Part shown: one piece after another, positions 16,204 through 23,810 of the stretch
How positions within the stretch are numbered: the first letter of the stretch is position 1
Layout: each line of letters starts with the position of its first letter
Assembly (NCBI GenBank): GCA_016933535.1
Contig: JAFGAS010000062.1
Location: forward strand, 1-45,896
Length of the DNA: 45,896 bases
Source: Candidatus Zymogenaceae bacterium
Lineage (GTDB): Bacteria > Desulfobacterota > Zymogenia > Zymogenales > Zymogenaceae
Reading direction: 5' to 3'
The notes under the pieces: generated by a model
Database searches by the model: none
What the model saw: only the letters and a program-made list of their open reading frames with translations
What the model was told of the DNA's origin: nothing
Position numbers and translations under genes: made by a program

Positions 16204-16661
16204 CGGTACCCATAGAAGAAGCTGCTCGGCCGATAGTATCCATGTTGCCCCGGCCGGCCTTATGACGATGCCTTATGACGACAATATACGCGTTTATGAG
16301 GGCGCGTTTCTGAGGGGATAACAGCCGTGCGAGGGACTAACTATTTGTGTTGTTTTGTATCACATTCGTATACCGGTTGTCCATAAAAATAAAGAATCGC
16401 CCCTTCGGCCCGCAACCGGGTGGAAATTCCGTCTCCTCGGGAGACGGCTCGGAGAATCCGTACTCTGCCGCGGCCCTGCGGCCGAGATCGATATGAAACA
16501 GGCCCAGACGCCGGACAATCGGTTCGAGGCCGGAGGATGTGTTCCCCCGGCCCCGTGATGCTGCTATCGGATGAAATTCAGAGCGTATGGCGGATCGAGG
16601 CCGTGCTCACCGGGGCGGCGGCATATCGGACCGTGTATGCCCGGAGCCGGCGGATCAAGCC
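16204..16661. other. Gap between DUF35 and HEAT-protein genes
   Basis: No gene seen. It holds a perfect 8-bp hairpin with a 3-nt loop (16429-16447, arms CCGTCTCC/GGAGACGG) without a T-run, and an 11-bp direct repeat (16258-16268 and 16271-16281) upstream of the HEAT gene. No clear promoter. Confidence 0.45.
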
Positions 16662-17081
16662 CTACGATTCGAGGTTGAACAGGGGACGGGCCGAATCGCC
16701 GGCCGAGTATTTATCCCCGGGAAACACCTTCGGGCCGAGCTTACCCATCGATACGGGCCTGCCGATAAGATCCATCGTCACCACGGCCGGATCGATGACC
16801 ATAAGATTTCCCATGATCCAGGGTCCCTCGGCAAGCTCCACCAGGACGATGGTGTAGGGGGCTTCGCATTCTCTGCCCTCGGCCGCCACATTGTTGAGGG
16901 TAAAGGTCTTGATCGTCCCCTTTCCCGAGAGCTCGACGATGTCCAGGTTGGTCCCGGCGCATTCGGAGCATACCATTTTGGGCGGCGCCGTTATCGTCCC
17001 GCAGTCCTTGCAGGTAAGCCCCAGGAGCTTATTTTTCTTGAGAGCCTTATTGTAGGCCTCAAAGGTAAGTTTGTATTCCAT
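16662..17081 (-). CDS. Zn-ribbon/OB-fold (DUF35) thiolase partner
   Basis: 139 residues. A rubredoxin-like zinc ribbon with Cys24, Cys27, Cys38 and Cys41 (CKDC and CSEC) is followed by an OB fold (GKGTIKTFTLNN, then PYTIVLVEL). DUF35 proteins bind thiolase-type enzymes and carry the CoA arm between active sites, as in archaeal thiolase/HMG-CoA synthase complexes and in steroid side-chain aldolases. Its ATG is one base after the thiolase stop, so the two subunits are probably made in equal amounts and form a complex. Confidence 0.9.
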   Translation of the reverse strand: MEYKLTFEAYNKALKKNKLLGLTCKDCGTITAPPKMVCSECAGTNLDIVELSGKGTIKTFTLNNVAAEGRECEAPYTIVLVELAEGPWIMGNLMVIDPAVVTMDLIGRPVSMGKLGPKVFPGDKYSAGDSARPLFNLES

Positions 17082-17082
17082 G

Positions 17083-18261
17083 TTACCAACCCCTCTTCAT
17101 GATAATGTTGACCAGTGTCCCCCCGTCGCCTCCCAGCGTATCGGTCATCCCGATCTTGGCGTCGGGAACCTGGCGCTGGGGTTCGACCTCGGACCGCAGC
17201 TGCCTGAATATCTCGTACACCTGGGCGGCGCCGGTCGCACCGATCGGGTGCCCCCGGGATTTCAGGCCGCCGGAGGGATTGATGGCGACCTTTCCGCCGA
17301 TGTCGGCCTGTCCCTCTATCCACGCCTCTCCCGATTTTCCGTATTCGAAGAACCCGAGGCTCTCGGCGGCAATCAGGCTGGCGATGGAAAAGCAGTCGTG
17401 CAGCTCACAGACGTCGATATCCTTGGGGCCTATGCCGGCCATGTCGTAGGCCTGCTTTACCGAAAGCTCGCGGGAATAGATCCGCGGCAGGGTCTTCTTC
17501 TGGCCGTGCAGCGGCCCCGCGGAGGCCTGTCCCACCCCGGTGATCTGGACGGGTTTTGCGGTGAGCTTCTTGACCACGTCCTCGGAAGCGAGGATGACGG
17601 CGGCGGCCCCGTCCGAAAACGGGCAGCAGTCGTGAAGCTGCAACGGCGTGGAGACCACAAACGAGGAGAGCACCTGTTCCATGGTCACCTCTTTCCTCAT
17701 CTGGGCCTTCTCGTTATGGATGCCGTGCTTGTATGATTGTACGGAAACCGTGGCCATCTCTTCCTTGACCTGCTCCAGCGGCTTGTCGTAGGTCTTGGCA
17801 TAGAGGTGGGCGAGCATTGCGAAGACCGCGGGAAACGTCAATCCGCTCGGGAACTCGTAGCTCCTGTCAGACGCCATGGCAAACGTCCGTGTTGCCAGGG
17901 GTGTCCCGAGGCTGGCCGCCCGCTCGACCCCTCCCACCAGGACGATGTCATAAAATCCCGAGGCCACCCAGATGAATGCGTCCCGGACGGCCACGGAGGC
18001 CGATGCGCAGGCCCCCTCGTAGCGGTTGGCCGGAATACCGGCGCACCCGATGTTGTCTGCGGCAAACGCCTGGACCATTGCCTGTCCCTCGGAGAAATCC
18101 CCCAAGACGTTGCCCATGAAGATGGCCTGTATATCCTTTGACTTCACGTTTGAGGCGGCCATCGCCTCCATCGAGACCTCCGAGAAGAGCTCGACCTGCG
18201 TCTTTTGCTGGGCGACGGTAAACGGTGACTGCGCGCCGCCCACAACAAAAACTTTTCTCAT
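17083..18261 (-). CDS. Thiolase, SCP2-thiolase-like
   Basis: 392 residues. The nucleophile is Cys85 (EGACASAS); HDCF with His288 replaces the NEAF of degradative thiolases, and His338 lies in GLKSRGHPIGATG. The second catalytic Cys of classical thiolases (CxG near the C-terminus) is missing; that position reads DTLGGDGGTL. This is the SCP2-like subgroup that works with a DUF35 protein, and DUF35 is the next gene. It may do thiolytic or retro-aldol cleavage of a CoA ester. GGGAG stands upstream of the ATG. An acyl-CoA dehydrogenase lies upstream on the same strand, so the set resembles a dedicated beta-oxidation module. Confidence 0.92.
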   Translation of the reverse strand: MRKVFVVGGAQSPFTVAQQKTQVELFSEVSMEAMAASNVKSKDIQAIFMGNVLGDFSEGQAMVQAFAADNIGCAGIPANRYEGACASASVAVRDAFIWVASGFYDIVLVGGVERAASLGTPLATRTFAMASDRSYEFPSGLTFPAVFAMLAHLYAKTYDKPLEQVKEEMATVSVQSYKHGIHNEKAQMRKEVTMEQVLSSFVVSTPLQLHDCCPFSDGAAAVILASEDVVKKLTAKPVQITGVGQASAGPLHGQKKTLPRIYSRELSVKQAYDMAGIGPKDIDVCELHDCFSIASLIAAESLGFFEYGKSGEAWIEGQADIGGKVAINPSGGLKSRGHPIGATGAAQVYEIFRQLRSEVEPQRQVPDAKIGMTDTLGGDGGTLVNIIMKRGW

Positions 18262-18418
18262 AATTTAGGCTCCCTTATAATAATCGTCTTGGATTGGCTT
18301 TAGCGGATGACGTCCGCGATGATGCCCGGGCGGATCGTGCGTCCCGATTATCTGACTTGTCCGGATTCAGGCACAGGGCCCGATCCGTCCCGCCCCGGTG
18401 TCCTCCGCGAAAAAGAGG

Positions 18419-19567
18419 CTATAACCCCATTCGTCGGGCGATTATCTCCTTCATGATCTCGGTGGTGCCGCCGATGATGGAAAGCGACCGCAGGTCGCCG
18501 TACATCCGGGCGACGTCATATTCGGCCATGTAGCCGTACCCGCCGTGGATCTGCGTCGCGTCATACACGAGGCGGTTTGTCATCTCTCCCACGGAGGCCT
18601 TGAGCATCGATATCTCGCAGACGGCGTCCTGCCCCCGGGCAAACCGCCCGGCGCAGTCATAGGCAAATGCCCGGGCCTGGCCGACGGCCGTGGCCATATC
18701 GGCCAGCTTATGGCGGATCACCTGGATACCGGTTAAAGTCTTTCCGAAGGCCTTACGCTCCCGGGCGTAGGCAACGGTCTTGTCCAGGACGTACTGGGCC
18801 GCCCCGAGCCCCTCGACGGCAAGGATCAGCCGTTCCAGCTGGAGTTTTGCCATCAGGGCGTAGAAACCCTGGCCCTCTTTCCCGAGGAGGTTATCGGCCG
18901 AAAGCTTCACGTCGTCAAAGAAGAGCTCGGCGGTGTCCGAGGCGTGGCACCCGATCTTTTCGAGCTTTTGGGTGGTCAACCCCGGCGTGCCCTTTTCCAC
19001 GACAAACAGCGATATCCCGCGGTGGGGGGGGGCGGCCTTCTTGTCTGTCTTGGCCGCCACGACGATCACGTCGGCGTAGTGGCCGTTGGTGATAAACGTC
19101 TTTTGCCCGTTGAGGACATACGCGTCGCCCTTTTTTTCGGCGGCCGTGGCTATCCCCGCGACGTCGGAGCCCGCGCCGGGGTCGGTGATGGCGATGGCGC
19201 AGACTGAGCTTCCCTCGATGCAGGGGGAAAGCCAGCGCTTCTTCTGCTCGTCCGTGCCGAGGTCGGCAAGATAGGTGGTGGACATATCGTTATGGACCGC
19301 CACCGATACCGCAAAGCCCAGGCAGCCGCATTTGCCCAGCTCTTCGGCCATGACCACCCGAAAGAGGGGGTCGACGCCCAGGCCGCCGTAGGCGGGATCG
19401 CAGCAGAAACCGAGAAAACCCATCTGCCCCAGCTCGTTCCAGATGCTGCGGGGGATTTCGCGCTTTGCCTCCCATTCCGTGACAAACGGGGTCACCCGCT
19501 CTGCCAGGAATTTGGATAATTGCGTCCGAAACTGTTCATGCTCGTCGGTAAATATGTCGTATGCCAT
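18419..19567 (-). CDS. Acyl-CoA dehydrogenase, LCAD/isovaleryl type
   Basis: 382 residues with full acyl-CoA dehydrogenase order: AIAITDPGAGSDV (about 124-136) for FAD and substrate binding, FITNG (158-162), and IHGGYGYMAEYDVARMYGD near the C-terminus. The usual C-terminal catalytic Glu (YEGT) is replaced by Gly (IIGGTTEIM), but Glu245 in KLQLERLILA occupies the helix-G position used as base by long-chain and isovaleryl-CoA dehydrogenases. It should therefore be active on branched or long chains. It passes electrons to ETF, which is not encoded in this window. It lies 157 bp upstream of the thiolase. Confidence 0.93.
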   Translation of the reverse strand: MAYDIFTDEHEQFRTQLSKFLAERVTPFVTEWEAKREIPRSIWNELGQMGFLGFCCDPAYGGLGVDPLFRVVMAEELGKCGCLGFAVSVAVHNDMSTTYLADLGTDEQKKRWLSPCIEGSSVCAIAITDPGAGSDVAGIATAAEKKGDAYVLNGQKTFITNGHYADVIVVAAKTDKKAAPPHRGISLFVVEKGTPGLTTQKLEKIGCHASDTAELFFDDVKLSADNLLGKEGQGFYALMAKLQLERLILAVEGLGAAQYVLDKTVAYARERKAFGKTLTGIQVIRHKLADMATAVGQARAFAYDCAGRFARGQDAVCEISMLKASVGEMTNRLVYDATQIHGGYGYMAEYDVARMYGDLRSLSIIGGTTEIMKEIIARRMGL

Positions 19568-19996
19568 TTTTTGTCCTTTCTCGACCGTTCCCGTGTCGGC
19601 GTTATATAAGATGAATAGAAAAATAGTGGGAATTGTTGTTGTATATCAGGGTGTGTATCGGCGGTTTACATGACCCGTGTTTCCGATTGGTGTTTGTGTT
19701 TCGTCCGGTTTTCCGCCCCGTATGAATCCGTCGTAGAGTGGGAGAAACCGATACAAATAATGAATGACGTATCATTTTTTGGAGGGTTTGTCAAAGAAAA
19801 TAGTTACGATACGTGCTTTCCGTTTACGTAAACTGGCAGACAGATTCGACAGCGGCGTTGGGAGCGGCGACACGGCCGGTTTTCAACGAAGCCCCGGGCG
19901 ATTTTCCGAGACGTGCCAAAACCGGGTGGATAAATAAACAGGGGGGCGTTTTGCCCCCCCTTCGTTTCATGTCATGCTGGTTTATATCCCAATCCC
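19568..19996. other. Gap between acyl-CoA dehydrogenase and inverse autotransporter
   Basis: No gene seen. It contains the terminator at 19941-19959 and, upstream of the dehydrogenase, a 5-bp-arm palindrome AATGAcgtaTCATT (19763-19776) and a minus-strand TTGACA (19794-19789) without a good -10. Confidence 0.4.
19941..19959 (-). terminator. Terminator of the inverse autotransporter gene
   Basis: GGGGGGC (19941-19947) pairs with GCCCCCC (19953-19959) around a 5-nt loop. On the minus strand it is followed by a T-rich stretch. It lies about 40 bp after the stop codon at 19997. Confidence 0.75.
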
Positions 19997-22819
19997 CTAC
20001 GGATTGATAAAGCTCCCGCCTCCGGTGGCCCAGATCGGGCCGCCCGTCCAGGGGTAGTTGCCACTCCAGATGGCCGACGAGACGAAATCGTTATCGCCCA
20101 TGCCTCTCTTACCGCTTCCGATATAGACGTTGCTTGCCCCCGGATTAGATGTCTCCAGCCAGGCCATGTAGGCCGCCGGCGCGTGGATCGTCCCGCTGTT
20201 GCCGGTAAAGACCAGCGGCGACGAGGCGGTCCCAAGGGAGCCTCCGTTTACAACCGCGTACAACAGTCCGTACGCTTCGTCTCCTGAGGAAACTTCCATG
20301 GAGTTGTCTATAATGGCGCCGAGAAAATCACCGTACGCCCTACCGCGAATCCCGCAGGCGTGGGCATAATGGGCGCCGGAGGCGCTGACGCCGCTGATAG
20401 TGTTTCCGGAAATGTCGCCGAGAAAACCACCGTTCGCGTTACCGGTAATCCCGCAGGCGTCGGCCTCATCGGCGTCGGAGGCGCTGACGTCGCCGACGGT
20501 GTTACCGGAAATGTCGCCGAGAAAATCACCGTACGCCCCACCGAAAATCCCGTAGGCGTAGGCATGATGGGTGTCGGAGGCGCTGACGCCGCCGACGGTG
20601 TTACCGGAAATGTCGCCGAGAAAATCACCGTACGCCCCACCGTAAATCCCGTAGACGTAGACATCAACGGCGCCGGAGGTGCTAACGCCGTTGATGGTGT
20701 TTCCTGAAATGGTCCCGATGAAGTCGCCCGGATTAACGAATGAGAAAATCCCGTATGTGTTACGATAACCGCTTATGTCGGATATTGTGTTTCCGGAGAT
20801 GGCTCCGGTGAAGTCCATATTGCTGATGAACGCACAAATCCCATACGCTTCGGAATCCCGACTGCTGATACCGGATATCGCGTTTCTGGAGATGGCTCCG
20901 GTTAATGTCCCGGCTGAGGTGAACGTACAAATCCCATATGCATCGAACGTATCGGTATATACATCGGATATCCTATTTCCGGAGATCGAGCCGACATAGT
21001 CTCCGAACGTGAAAATCCCTACCACTCTAGCATCGCCGTTGATGCCCGATATCGTATTTCCGGAGATGGCCCCGGTGAAAGTCCCACCGGTTTCCGCGTT
21101 AATCCCGTATGCTTCGAAGTCCTCGCTGTTAATACCGGATATCGTGTTTCTGGAGATGGAGCCGGTGAAGTCTCCACTGATTTGCGCGTTAATCCCGTAT
21201 GCGGCAGAGTTCTCGCTGTTAATACCGGATATCGTGTTTCCGGAGATGGAGCCGTTAAAGTCTCCCGCGACGGTTACCACGCAAATTCCGTACGCATTAT
21301 TAATACTGTCGGTGATCACGCCAAGCCGGTTGTTGCGGATGGAGGCGTAGCTATTCCCATTTGCTACCAGGAGGATCCCGGCGGCTTCATCGGATGAATC
21401 GACCAGGATCGTGTTGCCGGCGATGATCGCGGGTGCGCCCGGGGAGCCGAGGTCGCCGGATAAGTAGGCGTATATCCCATAGGAACCCGTGGAGTATATC
21501 CGGTTGCCGAAGATGGAGAAGGGCGCCCCCGCCGCGCCGGCTCCTATCTCGATGGCGCTGACGTCAGAGAGTTCGAAATTCAGCCCCAGCAGTGTCATGT
21601 TCGGGGCGTCCATCGTCAGCGTCGAGGTGATCAGCGGCCAGCCCGGCCCGAGGTTGGCCATGTACGGATATTTTGGGTAGGCCGCCCCCGCGCCCCAGAT
21701 GGTAATGCCGTCCTGGGCGAAATCCTCTCCCGCAAGGCCCGTTCCGTCGCCCGCGAGTACGTGCACGATGCCGATCGTGCTGCCCAGGCGGGCGTCCCCG
21801 TCGGCCAGGGCCAGCACATTGTACGGGTGCTCAAACGAGCCGTTGCCGCCGGCAGGCGCATCGTCGGCCACGAAGATCACGCCCTCACGGAAGTCACCAT
21901 CGCCCGAGGCGGCATCAAGCCCGGAGAGATAATCGGTGCGCACGACGATATCCACGTCGCGCCGGACGGGCTCGACCATCCGTTCTTTGAGCGTGCGGCT
22001 GCCGTTCAGTACGTCGCCGATGCCCTCAAAGGGGTTCTTGCCGGTAACGAGGTTCTCGATCGAGAAGGGCACCTCGAAGGCCACCTCGCCGTAGTACTGG
22101 TCGTGGTTGACGGTGTCGTTGCGGAATTCAAAATTAAGCCGCAAAAAGTCAGTCGGCATGGCCTCCAATCGTGCCGAAAACCCGTTGACGTCCGGCACAT
22201 GGCAGCCGAAAAAGTGATACCCCCCCGCGTAGGCCCAGGTCTCCACGACCTCCGATATCCCGGGGATGCGCACGCCCGCCTCGTAGTCAAAGCCCGTCAT
22301 CGGCTCCTCGACGCCGGCGGTGTAGATGCCGTTGCCGTAAAAGACGTAGCCGAAGTCTTCCCCGAGCTTTGCCCTGGTGAGTGGCTGGTAATAGTTAAAC
22401 CGGGTCGTCAGGCCGACGCCGCCCGGCTCGGCCATCGCCTCAAGCCCTAGGCCGATCTGGTCAAAGTGCGAGCCGTACCTGGTCTTGCGGTGGTCATAGA
22501 ATAAATTCCCTCCCACCACGAGACGGTCATCCAGCACGAGCCTGCGGTAGCCGACGCCGAGGTTGGTCTCCCAGGCCTCGCGGTTGTCCGGGGTAAACTT
22601 GGTATTGATAAAGATGAGGTCTTTGTTTCCCCGGTAGACGGGGATGAGGAAATCGAGGATAAAGAGCGTCCTGTCGTCGGTGCCGAAGCGGACGGCGGGG
22701 CGGAAGTAGACCGAGAGGTCGTTCGCCTCGTCGTCGGCGGGTGCTGCTAATACGGGAACGACGAAGGCCACGAGGGCCCAGACCGCCAGGATAAGGCCGA
22801 TGATCTGCTTGGTGTTCAT
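19997..22819 (-). CDS. Inverse autotransporter with beta-helix repeat passenger
   Basis: 940 residues. A signal peptide (about 1-26) ends at PVLAAPA. Residues about 35-290 are an intimin/invasin-type beta barrel: ETNLGVGYRRLVLDDRLVVG, then NLFYDHRKTRYGSHFDQIGLGLEAM (written here in parts as NLFYDHRKTR and QIGLGLEAM). A linker with ADDAPAGGNGSFEHPYN follows, then a right-handed beta-helix passenger with about 11 imperfect repeats of 27-33 residues (consensus GDFxGxISGNTISG...AYGI, about 510-850) and a non-repeated cap ending in FINP. In this family the N-terminal barrel inserts in the outer membrane and the C-terminal passenger is displayed outside, so this is a likely adhesin or surface binding protein. 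AGGAG precedes the ATG. Confidence 0.88.
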   Translation of the reverse strand: MNTKQIIGLILAVWALVAFVVPVLAAPADDEANDLSVYFRPAVRFGTDDRTLFILDFLIPVYRGNKDLIFINTKFTPDNREAWETNLGVGYRRLVLDDRLVVGGNLFYDHRKTRYGSHFDQIGLGLEAMAEPGGVGLTTRFNYYQPLTRAKLGEDFGYVFYGNGIYTAGVEEPMTGFDYEAGVRIPGISEVVETWAYAGGYHFFGCHVPDVNGFSARLEAMPTDFLRLNFEFRNDTVNHDQYYGEVAFEVPFSIENLVTGKNPFEGIGDVLNGSRTLKERMVEPVRRDVDIVVRTDYLSGLDAASGDGDFREGVIFVADDAPAGGNGSFEHPYNVLALADGDARLGSTIGIVHVLAGDGTGLAGEDFAQDGITIWGAGAAYPKYPYMANLGPGWPLITSTLTMDAPNMTLLGLNFELSDVSAIEIGAGAAGAPFSIFGNRIYSTGSYGIYAYLSGDLGSPGAPAIIAGNTILVDSSDEAAGILLVANGNSYASIRNNRLGVITDSINNAYGICVVTVAGDFNGSISGNTISGINSENSAAYGINAQISGDFTGSISRNTISGINSEDFEAYGINAETGGTFTGAISGNTISGINGDARVVGIFTFGDYVGSISGNRISDVYTDTFDAYGICTFTSAGTLTGAISRNAISGISSRDSEAYGICAFISNMDFTGAISGNTISDISGYRNTYGIFSFVNPGDFIGTISGNTINGVSTSGAVDVYVYGIYGGAYGDFLGDISGNTVGGVSASDTHHAYAYGIFGGAYGDFLGDISGNTVGDVSASDADEADACGITGNANGGFLGDISGNTISGVSASGAHYAHACGIRGRAYGDFLGAIIDNSMEVSSGDEAYGLLYAVVNGGSLGTASSPLVFTGNSGTIHAPAAYMAWLETSNPGASNVYIGSGKRGMGDNDFVSSAIWSGNYPWTGGPIWATGGGSFINP
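20245..21270 (-). repeat. In-frame tandem repeats of the passenger domain
   Basis: About 11 coding units of 81-99 bp. The C-terminal units are the youngest: 52-bp blocks at 20492-20543 and 20591-20642 are identical, exactly 99 bp apart. All units keep the reading frame, so copy number can change passenger length without breaking the gene. Confidence 0.85.
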
Positions 22820-22873
22820 CGAAATGCTCCTGTGGATTGGTTTATCAACAGTTAAATTGCACTAATAAAAATG

Positions 22874-22902
22874 AGGATAGAATAAAGGGAAGGGGTTGTC
22901 AA
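22874..22902 (-). promoter_or_regulatory. Promoter of the inverse autotransporter
   Basis: Minus-strand TTGACA (22902-22897), 17-bp spacer, TATCCT (22879-22874), about 48 nt of leader to the ATG at 22819. Confidence 0.6.
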
Positions 22903-22950
22903 GATTATTAAAGGCCTTTCATGAAAAACCGCGCAAACGATAAAAAACAG

Positions 22951-22972
22951 GGGGGGACTGTTTAGCCCCCCC
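22951..22972 (-). terminator. Terminator of the acyl-CoA dehydrogenase-crotonase operon
   Basis: GGGGGG and CCCCCC arms flank a short interior with a further CT/AG pair. On the minus strand a TGTTTTTTAT tract follows directly, a good rho-independent terminator about 60 bp after the crotonase stop. Confidence 0.8.
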
Positions 22973-23032
22973 GTTATTGGTATTGTCTGAATATTTCTTA
23001 AAGGTGTCCGACACGCGAAAAAACCGAGAGGT

Positions 23033-23788
23033 TTACTTCTTGGGCACTTTCATGGCCGTGATCATGAAGGCCTGGTTCCTGTTTTCCAGGTGCAGCGCCT
23101 GCTCCAGCGATGCGCCGTCCAGGTTCAGGTTGATGGCCTCCTTGGTCATCCAGATGCCGACCGGGTTCTTGGAAACCATTTTATCCGCAATCTCGCGGGC
23201 CGTCTCCATCAGTTTTTCCTTTTCCACGATCCGGCTGACGAACCCGAGCTCCTTGGCCTCCTCGGCCGACATGAAGTCGCCGGTCAGCAGAAACTCGTAG
23301 GCCCTGCCGGTGCCGATGAGCTTGGGCAAAAAGAAGCTGCTGCAGAGATCCGCCCCCCCCAGGCCGATGTTGATGTAGGCCGCGTTGAAGCGGGCCTTCG
23401 GCGTGACCACGCGGACGTCGGCGGCCATCGCAAAGCTGAACCCCGCGCCGGCCGCGGCCCCGTGGACGGCGGCGATGATCGGCTGGGGGATGCGCCGCAT
23501 CTTGTAAAAAAGGAGCGACGTCCGCGTCTGGTAATAATAGATGACGTCGGGCGTCGTCTCGAAGAGCTGGGCGGCGGCCTCGCTCATGTCCAGCCCCGAG
23601 CAGAACCCCTTTTCGCCCGCGCCGGTAAGGATCACCACGCGGATGTCCCGGTTTGCCGAAAGCATCCCGAGCAGGTGGTCCAGCTCTTCGATCATCGGCT
23701 GGTTGAGGGCGTTGAGCTTTTCGGGCCGGTTGAGGGTCAGCAGGCCGATGGGGCCGTCGGTAGTGAAGGTGATGGTCGTGTATTCCAT
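23033..23788 (-). CDS. Enoyl-CoA hydratase/isomerase (crotonase) family, atypical active site
   Basis: 251 residues with the crotonase fold: RPEKLNALN (21-29), oxyanion loop GEKGFCSGLDMSE (58-70), and VHGAAAGAGFSFAMAAD (108-124). The two glutamates of classical hydratases (rat Glu144 and Glu164) are here Ser118 and Tyr138; Asp147 in GLGGAD is the nearest acidic residue, as in some mycobacterial EchA proteins. It may be an isomerase, a lyase or a hydratase with another base. ATG 23788 has GGGGGAA upstream; the in-frame TTG at 23800 is rejected. It lies 22 bp after the acyl-CoA dehydrogenase, in one operon. Confidence 0.88.
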   Translation of the reverse strand: MEYTTITFTTDGPIGLLTLNRPEKLNALNQPMIEELDHLLGMLSANRDIRVVILTGAGEKGFCSGLDMSEAAAQLFETTPDVIYYYQTRTSLLFYKMRRIPQPIIAAVHGAAAGAGFSFAMAADVRVVTPKARFNAAYINIGLGGADLCSSFFLPKLIGTGRAYEFLLTGDFMSAEEAKELGFVSRIVEKEKLMETAREIADKMVSKNPVGIWMTKEAINLNLDGASLEQALHLENRNQAFMITAMKVPKK

Positions 23789-23810
23789 GGGTTCCCCCAA
23801 AAAAATAGGA

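Noticed and set aside
20245..21270. CRISPR-like regular repeats
   Set aside because: The period is 81-99 bp, the units are in-frame coding and imperfect, there are no unique spacers between short identical repeats, and no cas genes are near.
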